Below, in pieces: positions 1 through 8,551 of a stretch of 64,000 bases of DNA. How positions within the stretch are numbered: position 1 is the first letter of the stretch; each line of letters begins with the position of its first letter. Under the pieces are notes generated by a model. The model worked only from the letters and a program-made list of their open reading frames with translations, did no database searches and was not told the DNA's origin. The stretch comes from Phenylobacterium sp. J426 (GTDB lineage: Bacteria; Pseudomonadota; Alphaproteobacteria; Caulobacterales; Caulobacteraceae): the NCBI RefSeq assembly GCF_024699945.1, contig NZ_JAJOMY010000003.1, forward strand, positions 83,450 through 147,449, in the 5' to 3' direction. Position numbers and translations under genes: made by a program.

Positions 1-170
1 AGCCGCTCGAGGTCGAGGTGGTGGATGGGGAGGTTGTCGTCCGCGCCACAGATGGGCCGATGGGCATTTCTCTCACGCCTGACGCGGCTGCGGCGACCGC
101 CCAGGAACTCGCGCGGGCTGCCGACCTCGCAGCCGATCACGCCTCGCAGACGGGCGCGTTTCGGGACTGA
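1..170 (+). CDS. C-terminal end of a hypothetical protein, cut by the window edge
   Basis: An open frame enters from the left edge and stops with TGA at 168-170, giving about 55 residues that start PLEVEVVDGEVVV and end ASQTGAFRD. The segment has a short beta-rich part followed by an alanine-rich helix (LTPDAAAATAQELARAAD). I cannot name the family. Its last 34 bases overlap the 3' end of the minus-strand Crp/Fnr gene, so the two genes converge. The call rests only on frame continuity and plausible composition. Confidence 0.5.
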   Translation, partial: PLEVEVVDGEVVVRATDGPMGISLTPDAAAATAQELARAADLAADHASQTGAFRD

Positions 171-850
171 ATCTCTCGCCGTGAAAAGGCGAGCGTTTCG
201 CGACAGCTGCAGGCGGCCTCTTCCAGTCGTTCATAGTCGACAACTTCAAGCGGACCGCGGCCGCTGCGGATGAGGCCGGCGCGCTGAAGCGCCGAGACCG
301 ACGCCGCGATGGTTGTGCGCTGCACGCCCAGCAATTGGGCCAGAGCTTCCTGCGTGATGGGCAACTGTAACGAGCGGCTCTTGTCGCAGGCGTCCACCAG
401 GGTCCGCGCCAATCGATTGTCGACGGTATGGAGCGCGTTGCAGGCGACATTCTGGCGCGCCTCCGCCAAGAGCGTCTCCATGTATTTGTGAACGGCGGTC
501 CTCAGGCCGGGGCTCGCCTCGTGCAGGGCGCGGTATACGGCTGCGGGGCATTGCCACACCTTGCCGCCGATCTGCACCATAGCGCGGCAATGGTTCTGCC
601 GGCTGCCGCAGGCTTCGAATATGCCGACGGCGCCTTCAGCGCCCAATAGGGCGACGTTGACCCCCTCGCCTGCGACCGTCTCCACTCCCAGCACCAGCAC
701 CGCGGTGAGTGGAAACTGCACAAGTTCGACGTCTTCACCTGAGCGTTGCAGCACCTGCCCGCGCTCGAGCTGGGCCGCAGCGCCCCGCCCCCTGAACTGC
801 TCCCAGACTTTCGCTTCCACGCTCGCGAGCAGCGCGTTCGATGTCGGCAT
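137..850 (-). CDS. Crp/Fnr family transcriptional regulator
   Basis: A 237-residue cytoplasmic regulator. The N-terminal half has the cyclic-nucleotide-binding beta-roll pattern (QVLQRSGEDVELVQFPLTAV, then a GVNVALLGAEGAVG turn). The C-terminal part has a winged HTH, with QEALAQLLGVQRTTIAAS as the helix-turn-helix near residues 170-187. The length fits the family. It lacks the N-terminal cysteine cluster of true Fnr, so the ligand is unknown. A second gene of the same subtype lies at 33617-34420, with the near-identical HTH core LAQMLGVQRTTV. It is transcribed alone and converges with the partial gene on the left. Confidence 0.85.
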   Translation of the reverse strand: MPTSNALLASVEAKVWEQFRGRGAAAQLERGQVLQRSGEDVELVQFPLTAVLVLGVETVAGEGVNVALLGAEGAVGIFEACGSRQNHCRAMVQIGGKVWQCPAAVYRALHEASPGLRTAVHKYMETLLAEARQNVACNALHTVDNRLARTLVDACDKSRSLQLPITQEALAQLLGVQRTTIAASVSALQRAGLIRSGRGPLEVVDYERLEEAACSCRETLAFSRREIQSRNAPVCEA

Positions 851-1202
851 GATTGGTACGATCGTCCCACTCTGACGCCGCCCCCGGCGCTTTTGGGTAG
901 CTCTACCCCCGTCGGGCGAACGGCGCTGTAGTCTTCCCGACAGCGTTTGATCATCTGACGATTTCGCGTCGTTCTTTCCAAGGTCCGCGGAGAGAAAACG
1001 ATGTTCTTCCGCCCTTAGGGCGCAACGCCCAACCGTGGGGGAAGGTTGGTGTCGGCCTGGATGTCAGCAACGGCCATGAGGCGGCAGCTGGCGGACCCAG
1101 GGCCGGTTGTCTGGAGGGGATCCCCGCGCCAGGCACGCGACGCCGAGCTCTGGCTCAGGCGTTTGGACGGCGATCTCTAGGCATATCTTCGCGGAACTGA
1201 CC
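851..1202. other. Intergenic, no gene recognised
   Basis: This stretch holds the upstream region of the Crp/Fnr gene and the downstream side of the receiver gene. I see no frame with convincing composition, no RNA gene and no clear terminator. Confidence 0.4.
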
Positions 1203-1700
1203 CTAGCTGGCGCCGTTTTCGCCGACGAGCGCGTGAAGCTCCGTTGCGAGTTGCGCAACGGTGAAAGGCTTCTCGACGAACTTCGCCGCGGGCACGCCGT
1301 TGGCCTCGACCAACGCGCCGCTGGTCTCACCGCTCACGAACACCACTGGTAACCCCGGTTCGATGGTCCTTCCGAACCGCGCCACATCGAAGCCGGTGAC
1401 GCCTCGGCCGAGGTTCACGTCGACGATCATGCAGGTGAAGTCTTGCCCGCCACGAAGGACGGCGAAGGCTTCATCGTCCCTCTGGACGCAGACAGGTTCG
1501 AAGCTCTCGGCTTCGAGTATATCGGAGAGCAGCTCGCAGACGTGCTGCTCGTCGTCGACAACGAGGATGGCGTGTCGGGATGGGGAATCGGTGCGGGCTC
1601 GGTCATCAAGAGGCGGCGGATCAGATGAGGCACAAACAGCCCGCCCCAGAGCTATGTTCCTGCTGTAGGCCGCCGGATGCGGTCCGGCAAGGTCCTCCAT
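1203..1700 (-). CDS. Single-domain response regulator (receiver protein)
   Basis: Receiver domain of about 120 residues with no output domain. The acidic pocket is in HAILVVDDEQH, the phospho-acceptor Asp is in CMIVDVNLGRG, the conserved Thr/Ser position is in VVFVSGETSG, and the Lys is in KFVEKPFTV. The 40 or so residues before HAILVVDDE do not look like a receiver. The ATG at 1700 is the only in-frame start I see, so the true start may be nearer 1590, or a small indel may lie upstream. No partner kinase is adjacent. It probably acts as a phosphorelay intermediate. Confidence 0.8.
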   Translation of the reverse strand: MEDLAGPHPAAYSRNIALGRAVCASSDPPPLDDRARTDSPSRHAILVVDDEQHVCELLSDILEAESFEPVCVQRDDEAFAVLRGGQDFTCMIVDVNLGRGVTGFDVARFGRTIEPGLPVVFVSGETSGALVEANGVPAAKFVEKPFTVAQLATELHALVGENGAS

Positions 1701-1806
1701 ATCGGGAAGCCGGCGGCGGCGGGCCGGGTGCTTCCGTCCGCTGTGGCGGCGCCCACCATGGCAAACGCATTCCGCGACGACGGAGATGACCGCTGCCGCA
1801 GGCGAC

Positions 1807-1989
1807 CTACTTCGGGTTCCGTTCGCTCCGACGCTGCCTTGCTTGCTCGACTTGCAAGAGCGGCTTCTGTGTTGCGAGGCTACGCCAGATTTCAGCGATC
1901 TTCAGGAAGTCAGCACGCTCTGAAGCATTGCGCGCGAACTTCGCCAGCCGCTCTGCCTCTTCAGCACGCTCAAGATACTCGTTCTGCAT
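1807..1989 (-). CDS. Small conserved helical protein, paralog 1 of 3
   Basis: A 60-residue charged helical protein beginning MQNEYLERAEEAERLAK and containing LKIAEIWRSLA. I chose the ATG at 1989 rather than the upstream ATG at 2019 because a strong GGGGGAG Shine-Dalgarno sits just upstream. Two relatives occur in this window, at 25641-25820 and 31579-31764. All three share a YLERA/YLELA-type helix and an (I/L)AexWrxLA motif, and all lie close to signalling genes. The function is unknown. There are no membrane or signal segments. Confidence 0.65.
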   Translation of the reverse strand: MQNEYLERAEEAERLAKFARNASERADFLKIAEIWRSLATQKPLLQVEQARQRRSERNPK

Positions 1990-2204
1990 TGCGCTCCCCC
2001 TGCTCGGGGTGAGCAGCACGTGACTGTTTGCACGTTAAAGTCGGATCAGGCCGTATAGTGCGGTGATCGTCCTACAGCCATCCCTAGCCACGCGAGAGGG
2101 GCCAACCCCGCGCTATTGCTCAGGATGCTCACCAACGCTTTCGAAGCACGGTCAGTTGCCGGCGCCTTTGAGCGCCCCTGCATTGTCGATGTTCCCAAGT
2201 ACTC

Positions 2205-2576
2205 TCAGGCAGCGCGCGCGATGTGCGCTTCGCCCATGTGGATCAGGATTGCGGTGTAGACGATGTCGCTGATCACCATGTCGCGTTCGTCCGCCAATTC
2301 CCGGACGCGGCCGACGACAGGCTGCACCAGCGCGAGCGTCACGGACGGCGAAGATGTCGGACCGGTCAGCAGGTACTTCCGGAAGCCGTCAGCCTCTTCG
2401 TCCAGGAACCGCTCAAGGACGGCAGCGTAGTGGTCGGCCACGGTCTTGCCGGCGAGCCTGGCCTCGCCTTTCATACGCTTGTGCGCCCAGCGGGGCAGAC
2501 GCATCGACAGGTTCGTCCGCTGGACGTACTGCGGGGCCGCGTCGCTCTGGCCGATCTCGTGTTCCATCGATCCCAT
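2205..2576 (-). CDS. Hypothetical protein trailing the transposition operon
   Basis: A 123-residue soluble protein starting MGSMEHEIGQSDAAPQ. The central part (LSMRLPRWAHKRMKGEARLA) resembles the opening of ribbon-helix-helix or plasmid mobilisation-type DNA-binding proteins, but this is only a resemblance. It lies 75 bases downstream of the 138-residue protein on the same strand as the Tni genes, so it may be the last gene of that transcript. I do not recognise a family. Confidence 0.55.
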   Translation of the reverse strand: MGSMEHEIGQSDAAPQYVQRTNLSMRLPRWAHKRMKGEARLAGKTVADHYAAVLERFLDEEADGFRKYLLTGPTSSPSVTLALVQPVVGRVRELADERDMVISDIVYTAILIHMGEAHIARAA

Positions 2577-2651
2577 CGACCTCCAACTCGCAAATCAGAG
2601 AATCGCCCATGGCGGACTCCCCGTCCAGTCGGTTGTCAACGCGAGGATTCG

Positions 2652-3068
2652 TCATGCAAAGCCGGAGAACGCCGCGACAGTGGCGGCGGCCCGCCACCGG
2701 GCCTCGCTGTGAGGCGACCAATGCTCCGCCCGAGCGCCCATGAGGTGGAACGACGTCACGGGCAACGCCAGCGCGACCAGGATGAGCGGATCGAGCGAGG
2801 CGTACGTGAGGGCGCGTTGGCGCGCCTTGGGCACGCTGAGCCTGGCGCACTCTTCCACCCATTGGGCCAGCGCGGGATCGGGTGTGGGCGGACAGCCGGG
2901 CGCGCCCACGATCCTCATGGCCGCGCGAACGTGGGAGAGCCGAGCCGGGGTGGAAATCTCGTAGGCGGCTGCGGTTGGCAGTTCGGGTGAGCCGCCGCGC
3001 GTGGAGACCTGCCCCCACCGCATTTCCAGGCCCGAGATCAGAGGTCCCCGCCCCATGCAGATGTTCAT
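2652..3068 (-). CDS. Hypothetical protein overlapping tniQ
   Basis: A 138-residue protein whose ATG overlaps the tniQ stop by four bases, implying translational coupling and a role tied to transposition or target choice. It has no recognisable motif. Visible are a Pro-rich segment (GAPGCPPTPDPALAQWVEEC) and a hydrophobic stretch (LDPLILVALALPVTSFHLMG). The TniQ upstream is shorter than that of Tn5053-type elements, so this could supply a missing C-terminal function; that is inference. The tight overlap supports it being real. Confidence 0.55.
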   Translation of the reverse strand: MNICMGRGPLISGLEMRWGQVSTRGGSPELPTAAAYEISTPARLSHVRAAMRIVGAPGCPPTPDPALAQWVEECARLSVPKARQRALTYASLDPLILVALALPVTSFHLMGARAEHWSPHSEARWRAAATVAAFSGFA

Positions 3069-3706
3069 CTGGGTGCAAGGGCGTCGACCACGTCGAGCAC
3101 TTCGAGGGTCCAGACGCGGAGGAGGTCCTGCGCAGCGGGCGAGCGCGACCCGATCAGCGCGGCGGCCGCTTCGCCGAGACGCAGCTCCTCCGGCTGCATG
3201 CGGGCGATGTTCAGGTCCAGGGGTTCGGAAGCGTGGGTCCAGCCCTCATTCGTCGGGTCGCCGACTAGATCCACGCCGGCTTGGCCGTGGGGCACGAGGG
3301 GCTCCCGATGCGTCGGACAGCAGGTCGCCAAAGGGTGTGTCCAGTTCACCCGCACGTGGGGCGGGCGCTCCATCGCCGCGTCTTCTTCCAGGCAGGACCG
3401 ACAGACAGTCCAAGGGAGCGGGACCGGCATCCCTGCCGGCGCGGCCGATCTGAGGAACGCTGGGTGCACCATCCCCTCTAGGTCGGCGATGCTGCGGCCC
3501 GTGCGCGCCGCGACATGGGCGAGCACGACCCGATCCGGGTTGCGATCAGGCTCGTGGATCGACACCCCTATCTCCCAGCCGACCTCGTGCAGGGAGAGCA
3601 GCTGTCGATGCGCGATCCGCACCAGCCAGGACGACAGCACCTCGCCGGGCACGGGCTCTACAAGCGGAAGGGCCAGGGTCGGCGCAATGGGAGCCTCAAA
3701 GCCCAT
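3065..3706 (-). CDS. tniQ: TniQ family transposition target-selection protein
   Basis: A 213-residue protein with the TniQ/TnsD N-terminal signature: LPLVEPVPGEVLSSWLVRIA near residues 14-33, followed by a zinc-binding module with CRSC and then CCPTH about 45 residues later. TniQ proteins bridge the TniB ATPase and the target DNA or resolution site. The order tniA-tniB-tniQ on one strand, with 11 bases of overlap to tniB, matches the Tn402/Tn5053 family. It is about half the length of Tn5053 TniQ, like compact TniQ forms. The next gene overlaps its stop. Confidence 0.85.
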   Translation of the reverse strand: MGFEAPIAPTLALPLVEPVPGEVLSSWLVRIAHRQLLSLHEVGWEIGVSIHEPDRNPDRVVLAHVAARTGRSIADLEGMVHPAFLRSAAPAGMPVPLPWTVCRSCLEEDAAMERPPHVRVNWTHPLATCCPTHREPLVPHGQAGVDLVGDPTNEGWTHASEPLDLNIARMQPEELRLGEAAAALIGSRSPAAQDLLRVWTLEVLDVVDALAPR

Positions 3707-4587
3707 GTTCCACCTGCTCGCGCTGAGCCACGATCTGTTCGAGCAGGCCGATCATGATGCATTCGGTTCCTGTCCGGATGGCCTCCTTCGCGGCCTTCTC
3801 CAGGAGCGCGAACATCGCGCCCATGTTGCCGGCGAGCACATGGAGGGTGTTCATTAGGGCCTTGTCGACCTTGGTTGGCTTGCGGAGCGGCAGGTGCGCC
3901 ACGCGCTCTCGGACGAGCTCGACGACCCACCGCTCCTTCTTTGCCCACCGAGGCAGGCCGACGATCTCGAAGCGTTGTGCGAGGTGCTCGTCGGCCTTGA
4001 TCAGCGCCCTCGCCTCGCCGCTGCCAAAGCCCGCGACCGCGATTGACAGCTCGTTCGACAGGTACTTCAGGGTGTTCAGCACGACCTGCTGGGCGGCCGG
4101 CCGTTGATCGAGGATGTGCTGCATCTCGTCGATGATCAGCAGACGTACGGTGCGGGCCTCCATGTGGCGGACCACCATGGCGCGCAGGCGCGGGACGGTG
4201 ACGTCCGGCATCGGCGCCTGCATGCCGCGTAGGATCTCCAGGTAGAGCCGCTTTTCATCGACGGTCGGCGGGCGCCTGGATGGCCACAACCGAGCCCGGC
4301 TCGATCTCCTGCCGCGCCTCCTCCTCCAGATAGAGGTCGAGGAAACGGCGGATGATCCGGGTTTTGCCGCTGTTGGGCGGCGCGTAGACCAGAAGGGAGG
4401 GCATGCGGACCCGTTTGGGCATCCGCACCAGCTCCAGAAGCCGGTCCACGACCGCCTCGCCGGGCGGATACGGCAGCCAGGCATCCGATTCGATCGCCCG
4501 CAGACGGTCTGCATCATCAGCCGTGGCGAGGTGGCGGATGCTGGGGTCTAGGTGGTCGAAAGCCCCGCAAGTGTCGATCTGGGCCAT
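3696..4587 (-). CDS. tniB: TniB-like AAA+ transposition ATPase, frameshifted
   Basis: Two frames together make one TniB/TnsC-type AAA+ protein. The first (from the ATG at 4587) carries PYPPGEAVVDRLLELVRMPK and the P-loop YAPPNSGKTRII. The second carries PTVDEKRLYLEILRGMQ, the Walker B LLIIDEMQHIL and GLPRWAKKERW. The switch lies at about 4255-4275. The ATPase would recruit TniA to target sites. The start overlaps the tniA stop by one base (TGATG). The conserved residues on both sides argue for a recent indel or a sequencing error rather than decay. Confidence 0.85.
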
Positions 4588-6200
4588 CAGAACGCTCCTC
4601 CCCAGCTGTCGTTGGTCTCGGCGGGCGGCTGTGTGGCCTTGCGCGCGTCGGCGAGCCGCTCCTGCATGCGCCGGGCGCGCTGCGAGGTCTTGGCGCTGGC
4701 GGCGAGCTCGGCTTCGATCTCCGCCATGGCGCGCCGGGCCAGAAGGCCCTGCGCGGGCCCGCGTTCCCCACGCGTCGCGCGCGCCATCGCACGGTAGAGC
4801 GCCAAGGTGGGCGCGCGCCCTGGTTCGTGTGCGAACCGGTAAGGGGCGATGACGTAGCGGCCATGCTCCAGTCGCACCCAGACCTTGGACAGGTCGCGGG
4901 GGTCGAACTTGACCTCCACCTTCCCTTTGCGCTCAGCGTAGGCGAGCTTCAGCTCCTCACAGGCATAGTCCTGCCCGAACAAGCGGATGCCGTGGCGGGT
5001 GATCTGACGAACAGAGGACGGCAGCATGTCGAGCCGGAAGGCCTCCGGGTCATCGGGCATGCGCGGCGTCTTGCCGGCCGTCGCCTCCTCCCAGGCCTGC
5101 AGCGGCGTCTTGCCGAGCGCGGAGTGGACCGTGTTGTGGTAGACGCCGAGGATCTGCTTGGCGAACCAGTCGTCGAGCTCGGCCAGGGTGAGCCTCGCCG
5201 AACCTACGCTGTCGTAGTCGCCGCGGGCGCTCGGGCTTGAGTGGGTTGCGCCGGGCAGCATGCGGCAGGCGCCCATCATGGTCCCGATCATCCGCTCGAT
5301 GTGGCCGCCCCAATGCGGGCGGCCGGCGGGCCTCAGGAAAGTCTCGACGCCCTGGTTCTTCAGGCCGCGTACGAAGACGTCGGCGCGGAACTCCGCCGCC
5401 CGGTCGCTGTGGACCAGCCGCGGAAGGCCGCGTGCCGGCCAGGGGTAGCCGTAGCCGCGGGCGCTGAGCCAGGGACCCTTGTCGGCCACAGCGAAGGAGA
5501 TGGCGATCGCCGCGCGCAGCAACGAAGGCGGCTCGAGCGAGACGTAGTAGCCAACGATCATTCGAGTGGCGACGTCGAAGACCAGCGTCAGCCAGGCGCG
5601 CCCGATGGGCTTGCGATGCTGGCTGTCGACAATGATCACGTCAGCCAAGGTGTGGTCGATCTCGAACACCGCCCAAGGCTCGGTCACCAGGAAGCGGCCA
5701 TGGCGGGGCGTCGCAGCTTCCGCCGCCTTGCGCCCGTAGCGACGGGCTTCGACCTTGGCGCGCTTGAGCTTGTGCAGGCGGCGGATCACCGCTGCCCGGG
5801 CGGGTGGCGCAAGGCCTTCGGCTTCGCAGTCGGCGGCGATCTTGCCGACGGTGTCGAGCATCGAGGGCTTCGCCGGGGTGAGATAGTAGTGCAGCAGGCG
5901 CTGCAGGATGATCGTCTCGACGCGCGGGTGCAGACGCGAGCGTCCTTTCGGGAAGCCGCGCTTGTGCTGGGCCAGCGCCCGCACGGTGACCTCCCCTGCT
6001 CCGCTGACCCGCCGCAGATCGCGGTAGATGGTCGCGCGGTGGACGCCTGCCACTTCGGCGGCGAAGTCGATGTCGACCGATCTGCGGTCCGGCATCGTCA
6101 CCAGGTCCTGGATGGCCTGGGCTCGCCCGGCGAGTTCGTCGAAGCGCTGCTGCGAGATCGTGTCGATGGGCGCCACACGGGCTTCGTCGCCTGCGGTCAT
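4587..6200 (-). CDS. tniA: TniA/TnsB-type DDE transposase
   Basis: A 537-residue integrase-fold transposase. An N-terminal HTH region (VDIDFAAEVAGVHRATIYR, residues 43-61) is followed by the rve catalytic core. Candidate acidic residues are D182 in FEIDHTLAD, D266 in LVHSDRAAEF and E302 in WGGHIERMIG. A Mu-type C-terminal domain comes next (ITRHGIRLFGQDYACEEL). The length fits Tn402-family TniA. It cuts and joins the element ends with TniB. It is second in a transcript behind a 111-residue protein whose stop overlaps its start (ATGA). Confidence 0.92.
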   Translation of the reverse strand: MTAGDEARVAPIDTISQQRFDELAGRAQAIQDLVTMPDRRSVDIDFAAEVAGVHRATIYRDLRRVSGAGEVTVRALAQHKRGFPKGRSRLHPRVETIILQRLLHYYLTPAKPSMLDTVGKIAADCEAEGLAPPARAAVIRRLHKLKRAKVEARRYGRKAAEAATPRHGRFLVTEPWAVFEIDHTLADVIIVDSQHRKPIGRAWLTLVFDVATRMIVGYYVSLEPPSLLRAAIAISFAVADKGPWLSARGYGYPWPARGLPRLVHSDRAAEFRADVFVRGLKNQGVETFLRPAGRPHWGGHIERMIGTMMGACRMLPGATHSSPSARGDYDSVGSARLTLAELDDWFAKQILGVYHNTVHSALGKTPLQAWEEATAGKTPRMPDDPEAFRLDMLPSSVRQITRHGIRLFGQDYACEELKLAYAERKGKVEVKFDPRDLSKVWVRLEHGRYVIAPYRFAHEPGRAPTLALYRAMARATRGERGPAQGLLARRAMAEIEAELAASAKTSQRARRMQERLADARKATQPPAETNDSWGGAF

Positions 6201-6532
6201 GGCGCGCCCTCGCCTTGCGCCTGCTCCTCGGGGAAGAACAGGGAGAAGCCGACGATCTGGCGGGTGCGCTCATCAATGGCGGTGATCAGCCAGCCCCGCC
6301 GGCTGGCATCTGCGGTGTAATCCATCGGCTCGACGTCGATGCGGATCGGCAGCTCGTCTTCGGCGTCCGCATCAGGCGCGGCCCCTCCGCTGTACGGCGG
6401 CTGCGCGACGACCTCGTCGAGCAGTTGCGAGACGGCTTCGAAGAGTTCGGGAGACAGGTCCTCGATCTGCCCGATCGGAGGATCTTCGGCGCGGGAAATG
6501 TCGGCTTCGATGTTTGGGAAATGCGTGGTCAT
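6197..6532 (-). CDS. Small acidic leader gene of the tni operon with an integrase-like segment
   Basis: A 111-residue acidic protein translated just ahead of tniA with an ATGA overlap. Residues 80-95 (GWLITAIDERTRQIVG) align without gaps to TniA residues 202-217 (AWLTLVFDVATRMIVG), 8 of 16 identical, and PMDYTADAS lies where TniA has its first catalytic Asp. It therefore looks like a miniature of the first rve hairpin without the rest of the catalytic core. It could be a regulatory mimic of the transposase or a degraded transposase remnant kept by coupling. No family is recognised. Confidence 0.6.
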   Translation of the reverse strand: MTTHFPNIEADISRAEDPPIGQIEDLSPELFEAVSQLLDEVVAQPPYSGGAAPDADAEDELPIRIDVEPMDYTADASRRGWLITAIDERTRQIVGFSLFFPEEQAQGEGAP

Positions 6533-6875
6533 CGGCTTGCCCTTCTGTGGACTGCCGATGAGCTGGACTCCGAACCGTCAACTTCGCAACTGGCGAACTG
6601 CCAGCAAGCAAGTCGCCAACCGCCTGCCCAATTAACAGCAGTTTCTAGATAGAACAAATACTTATACAGGACCGCCAGTATCACTTTGTTGTGAGATAAT
6701 GGATTCTTGTCTTTTGACAGCTCGCGGGCGGTGGCGGCTGTCACTATCCGCACCGAACACAACCTGATGCGACACTGATTTCGATACGTTCTATAGTGAC
6801 AGCCTGGCGTCGCCGCTATGGCCAACTGTCACGTGTCACGAAGACGATCGTTTGTGAGACACCTGGAGAACGCGG
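6533..6875. promoter_or_regulatory. Divergent control region with res-like or transposon-end-like inverted repeats
   Basis: This region separates the leftward tni operon from the rightward resolvase. It contains TGACAGC (6715-6721) facing GCTGTCA (6737-6743), and GTGACAG (6796-6802) facing CTGTCAC (6826-6832). CTGTCACTAT (6738-6747) also faces ATAGTGACAG (6793-6802). Paired subsites of about 29 and 37 bp next to a serine resolvase are what a res site looks like. TGTC/GACA clusters are equally typical of TniA-bound transposon ends. I cannot decide between them. An AT-rich stretch near 6640-6710 probably holds promoters. Confidence 0.5.
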
Positions 6876-7490
6876 ATGCTGGTCGGCTACATGCGGGTCT
6901 CGAAGTCGGACGGCTCGCAGACGCTCAATCTCCAGCAGGACGCCCTGCGGCTCGCCGGCGTTGACGACCGCGCCATCTATGACGACCTGGCCTCCGGTCG
7001 GGCCGACGACCGACCCGGACTGCACGCCTGCCTCAAGGCCCTGCGCCCCGGCGACACCCTGGTGATCTGGAAGCTCGACAGGCTCGGGCGCAACCTGCGC
7101 CACCTGATCAACACCGTGCAGGACCTCGCGGCGAAGGATGTGGGCCTACGGGTGCTCACCGGCCACGGCGCCGCCATCGACACCACCACGGCGCCCGGCA
7201 AGCTGGTGTTCGCGATCTTCGCGGCCTTGGCGGAGTTCGAGCGGGAGCTGATCTCCGAGCGGACGCGGGCCGGCATCGCGGCCGCGCGGGCGCGCGGGCG
7301 CTCAGGCGGCCGCAAGTCGAAGATGACCGCCGCCAAGGTCCGGCTCGCGCAGGCCGCCATGGGCAAGCCCGAGACAAGCGTCGCGGCGCTTTGCCGCGAA
7401 CTCGGCGTCAGCCGCCAAACGCTCTATCGTCACGTCGGACCGAACGGCGAACTGCGCAAGGATGGCCATCAGGCGCTGAGCCGCAACTGA
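6876..7490 (+). CDS. tniR: Serine resolvase/invertase (TniR-like)
   Basis: A 204-residue small serine recombinase. The nucleophile Ser is in LVGYMRVSKSD near residue 9. Catalytic arginines are in KLDRLGRNL and ERTRAGI, and a C-terminal HTH (CRELGVSRQTLYRHV) binds subsites. It resolves cointegrates in Tn3 and Tn402 elements. The gene faces away from tniA rather than following tniQ as in Tn5053. The SD-like GGAGA lies ahead of the ATG at 6876. It is complete. Confidence 0.88.
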   Translation: MLVGYMRVSKSDGSQTLNLQQDALRLAGVDDRAIYDDLASGRADDRPGLHACLKALRPGDTLVIWKLDRLGRNLRHLINTVQDLAAKDVGLRVLTGHGAAIDTTTAPGKLVFAIFAALAEFERELISERTRAGIAAARARGRSGGRKSKMTAAKVRLAQAAMGKPETSVAALCRELGVSRQTLYRHVGPNGELRKDGHQALSRN

Positions 7491-7600
7491 CCTCACACGA
7501 TGCGCCTGCCGCGGGGCTCGTCGAACGCGGTTCACCCCATTCGTCGCCATGAACGTCGGGCGAACGTAACGTGGCCGAGTCAGCAGCCCCCCCTAGCGGG

Positions 7601-8518
7601 TCAGTTCACCAGATTCTGGCTTGCCTGCGCGATGAGCGCGGCCGCCGCTTCTTGCACCTCAGCGCGACGGGCCAGAACCTCGGGACGGTTCAGCAACACC
7701 AACTGCAACCGCTTTGGCGGAAGGTCGGACGTCTGGATGTCGAGATTGAGCTGGCTTTCGAGATAGTACGAGGAGCAGATCGAGGTGGTGACGTTCAGCC
7801 TTCCCTGCCGCATCAGGTAGTCACGTTCGATCGCTTGGCGCATCGGCGCCGAAAGTTCCGGGTTGACGCCAAGCTTGAGGGTCACCTGCTCCGTCCACTC
7901 CAGGTCCCATTCCGGAGAGACGCTGGTACGGACCGGCTCGTCGACCTGCGAGAGACGCCCAATAACGAAGTCGCGGAAGCTGGATGTTCGAAGGCAGAAT
8001 GCCCGGACGTGCCAGCGCTGCCCATCGAAGCCGAGCGCGTGTGGTGCGATCGTGCGCACGCTGGGCGCCTCGTCCGAGAACGACAGATAAGACGTGGCGA
8101 GCTGCAGGCGGCCGTGGATGCATCTGATCAGCTGACGCAGAAGATCCGGGTCGTAGTGCCTACGAAGGCGCGGCGGCCCCGCGAACGCCGGCGCTCGGCC
8201 AATCCAGGACTCGCCCGCAGCAAGGCCGCCCGTCTCGATGGAGCGAAGCTGCGCGAGGTAGGCATCCGCCGAGATGTCGCCGAACGCGGGCTTGAAGTCA
8301 GCGCCCGCGACATAGGTCTTCGCCACCTTGTCGTACGCCAGATTGCCCGGTGCGACCTCGTTGTAGCGCGCAATGTCCTGGGAGGCTTGCGGCTGGCTGA
8401 TCCCAAAGAACTCCATGAGGGCTGCGCGATTAATCCGCCCCTCCCAGTACAGGCGAAGCTCGATGAATCTCAGGCGGCGCTGGACGCTCCAGCTCAGCCG
8501 GCTGTGATCCGCATCCAT
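7601..8518 (-). CDS. WYL-domain transcriptional regulator, CapW/BrxR-like
   Basis: An HTH-WYL-WCX regulator of about 305 residues. The N-terminal winged helix contains RLRFIELRLYWEGRINRAAL and FFGISQPQASQDI. The WYL core contains the RTIAPHALGFDGQRWHVRAF motif, followed by a C-terminal WCX-like part. CapW/BrxR proteins repress CBASS, BREX and other defence operons and sense an unknown ligand. It diverges from the ubiquitin-like operon, so it is the likely repressor. I prefer the ATG at 8518, preceded by AAAGG; an in-frame ATG at 8557 is the alternative. Confidence 0.82.
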   Translation of the reverse strand: MDADHSRLSWSVQRRLRFIELRLYWEGRINRAALMEFFGISQPQASQDIARYNEVAPGNLAYDKVAKTYVAGADFKPAFGDISADAYLAQLRSIETGGLAAGESWIGRAPAFAGPPRLRRHYDPDLLRQLIRCIHGRLQLATSYLSFSDEAPSVRTIAPHALGFDGQRWHVRAFCLRTSSFRDFVIGRLSQVDEPVRTSVSPEWDLEWTEQVTLKLGVNPELSAPMRQAIERDYLMRQGRLNVTTSICSSYYLESQLNLDIQTSDLPPKRLQLVLLNRPEVLARRAEVQEAAAALIAQASQNLVN

Positions 8519-8551
8519 GTGAGGCCTTTCTGTCGCACGTATAGTCTCTTG

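Noticed and set aside
2205..7490. CRISPR-associated transposon (type V-K or I-F CAST)
   Set aside because: TniB and TniQ are present, but there is no Cas gene, no CRISPR array and no repeat-spacer pattern anywhere in the window.
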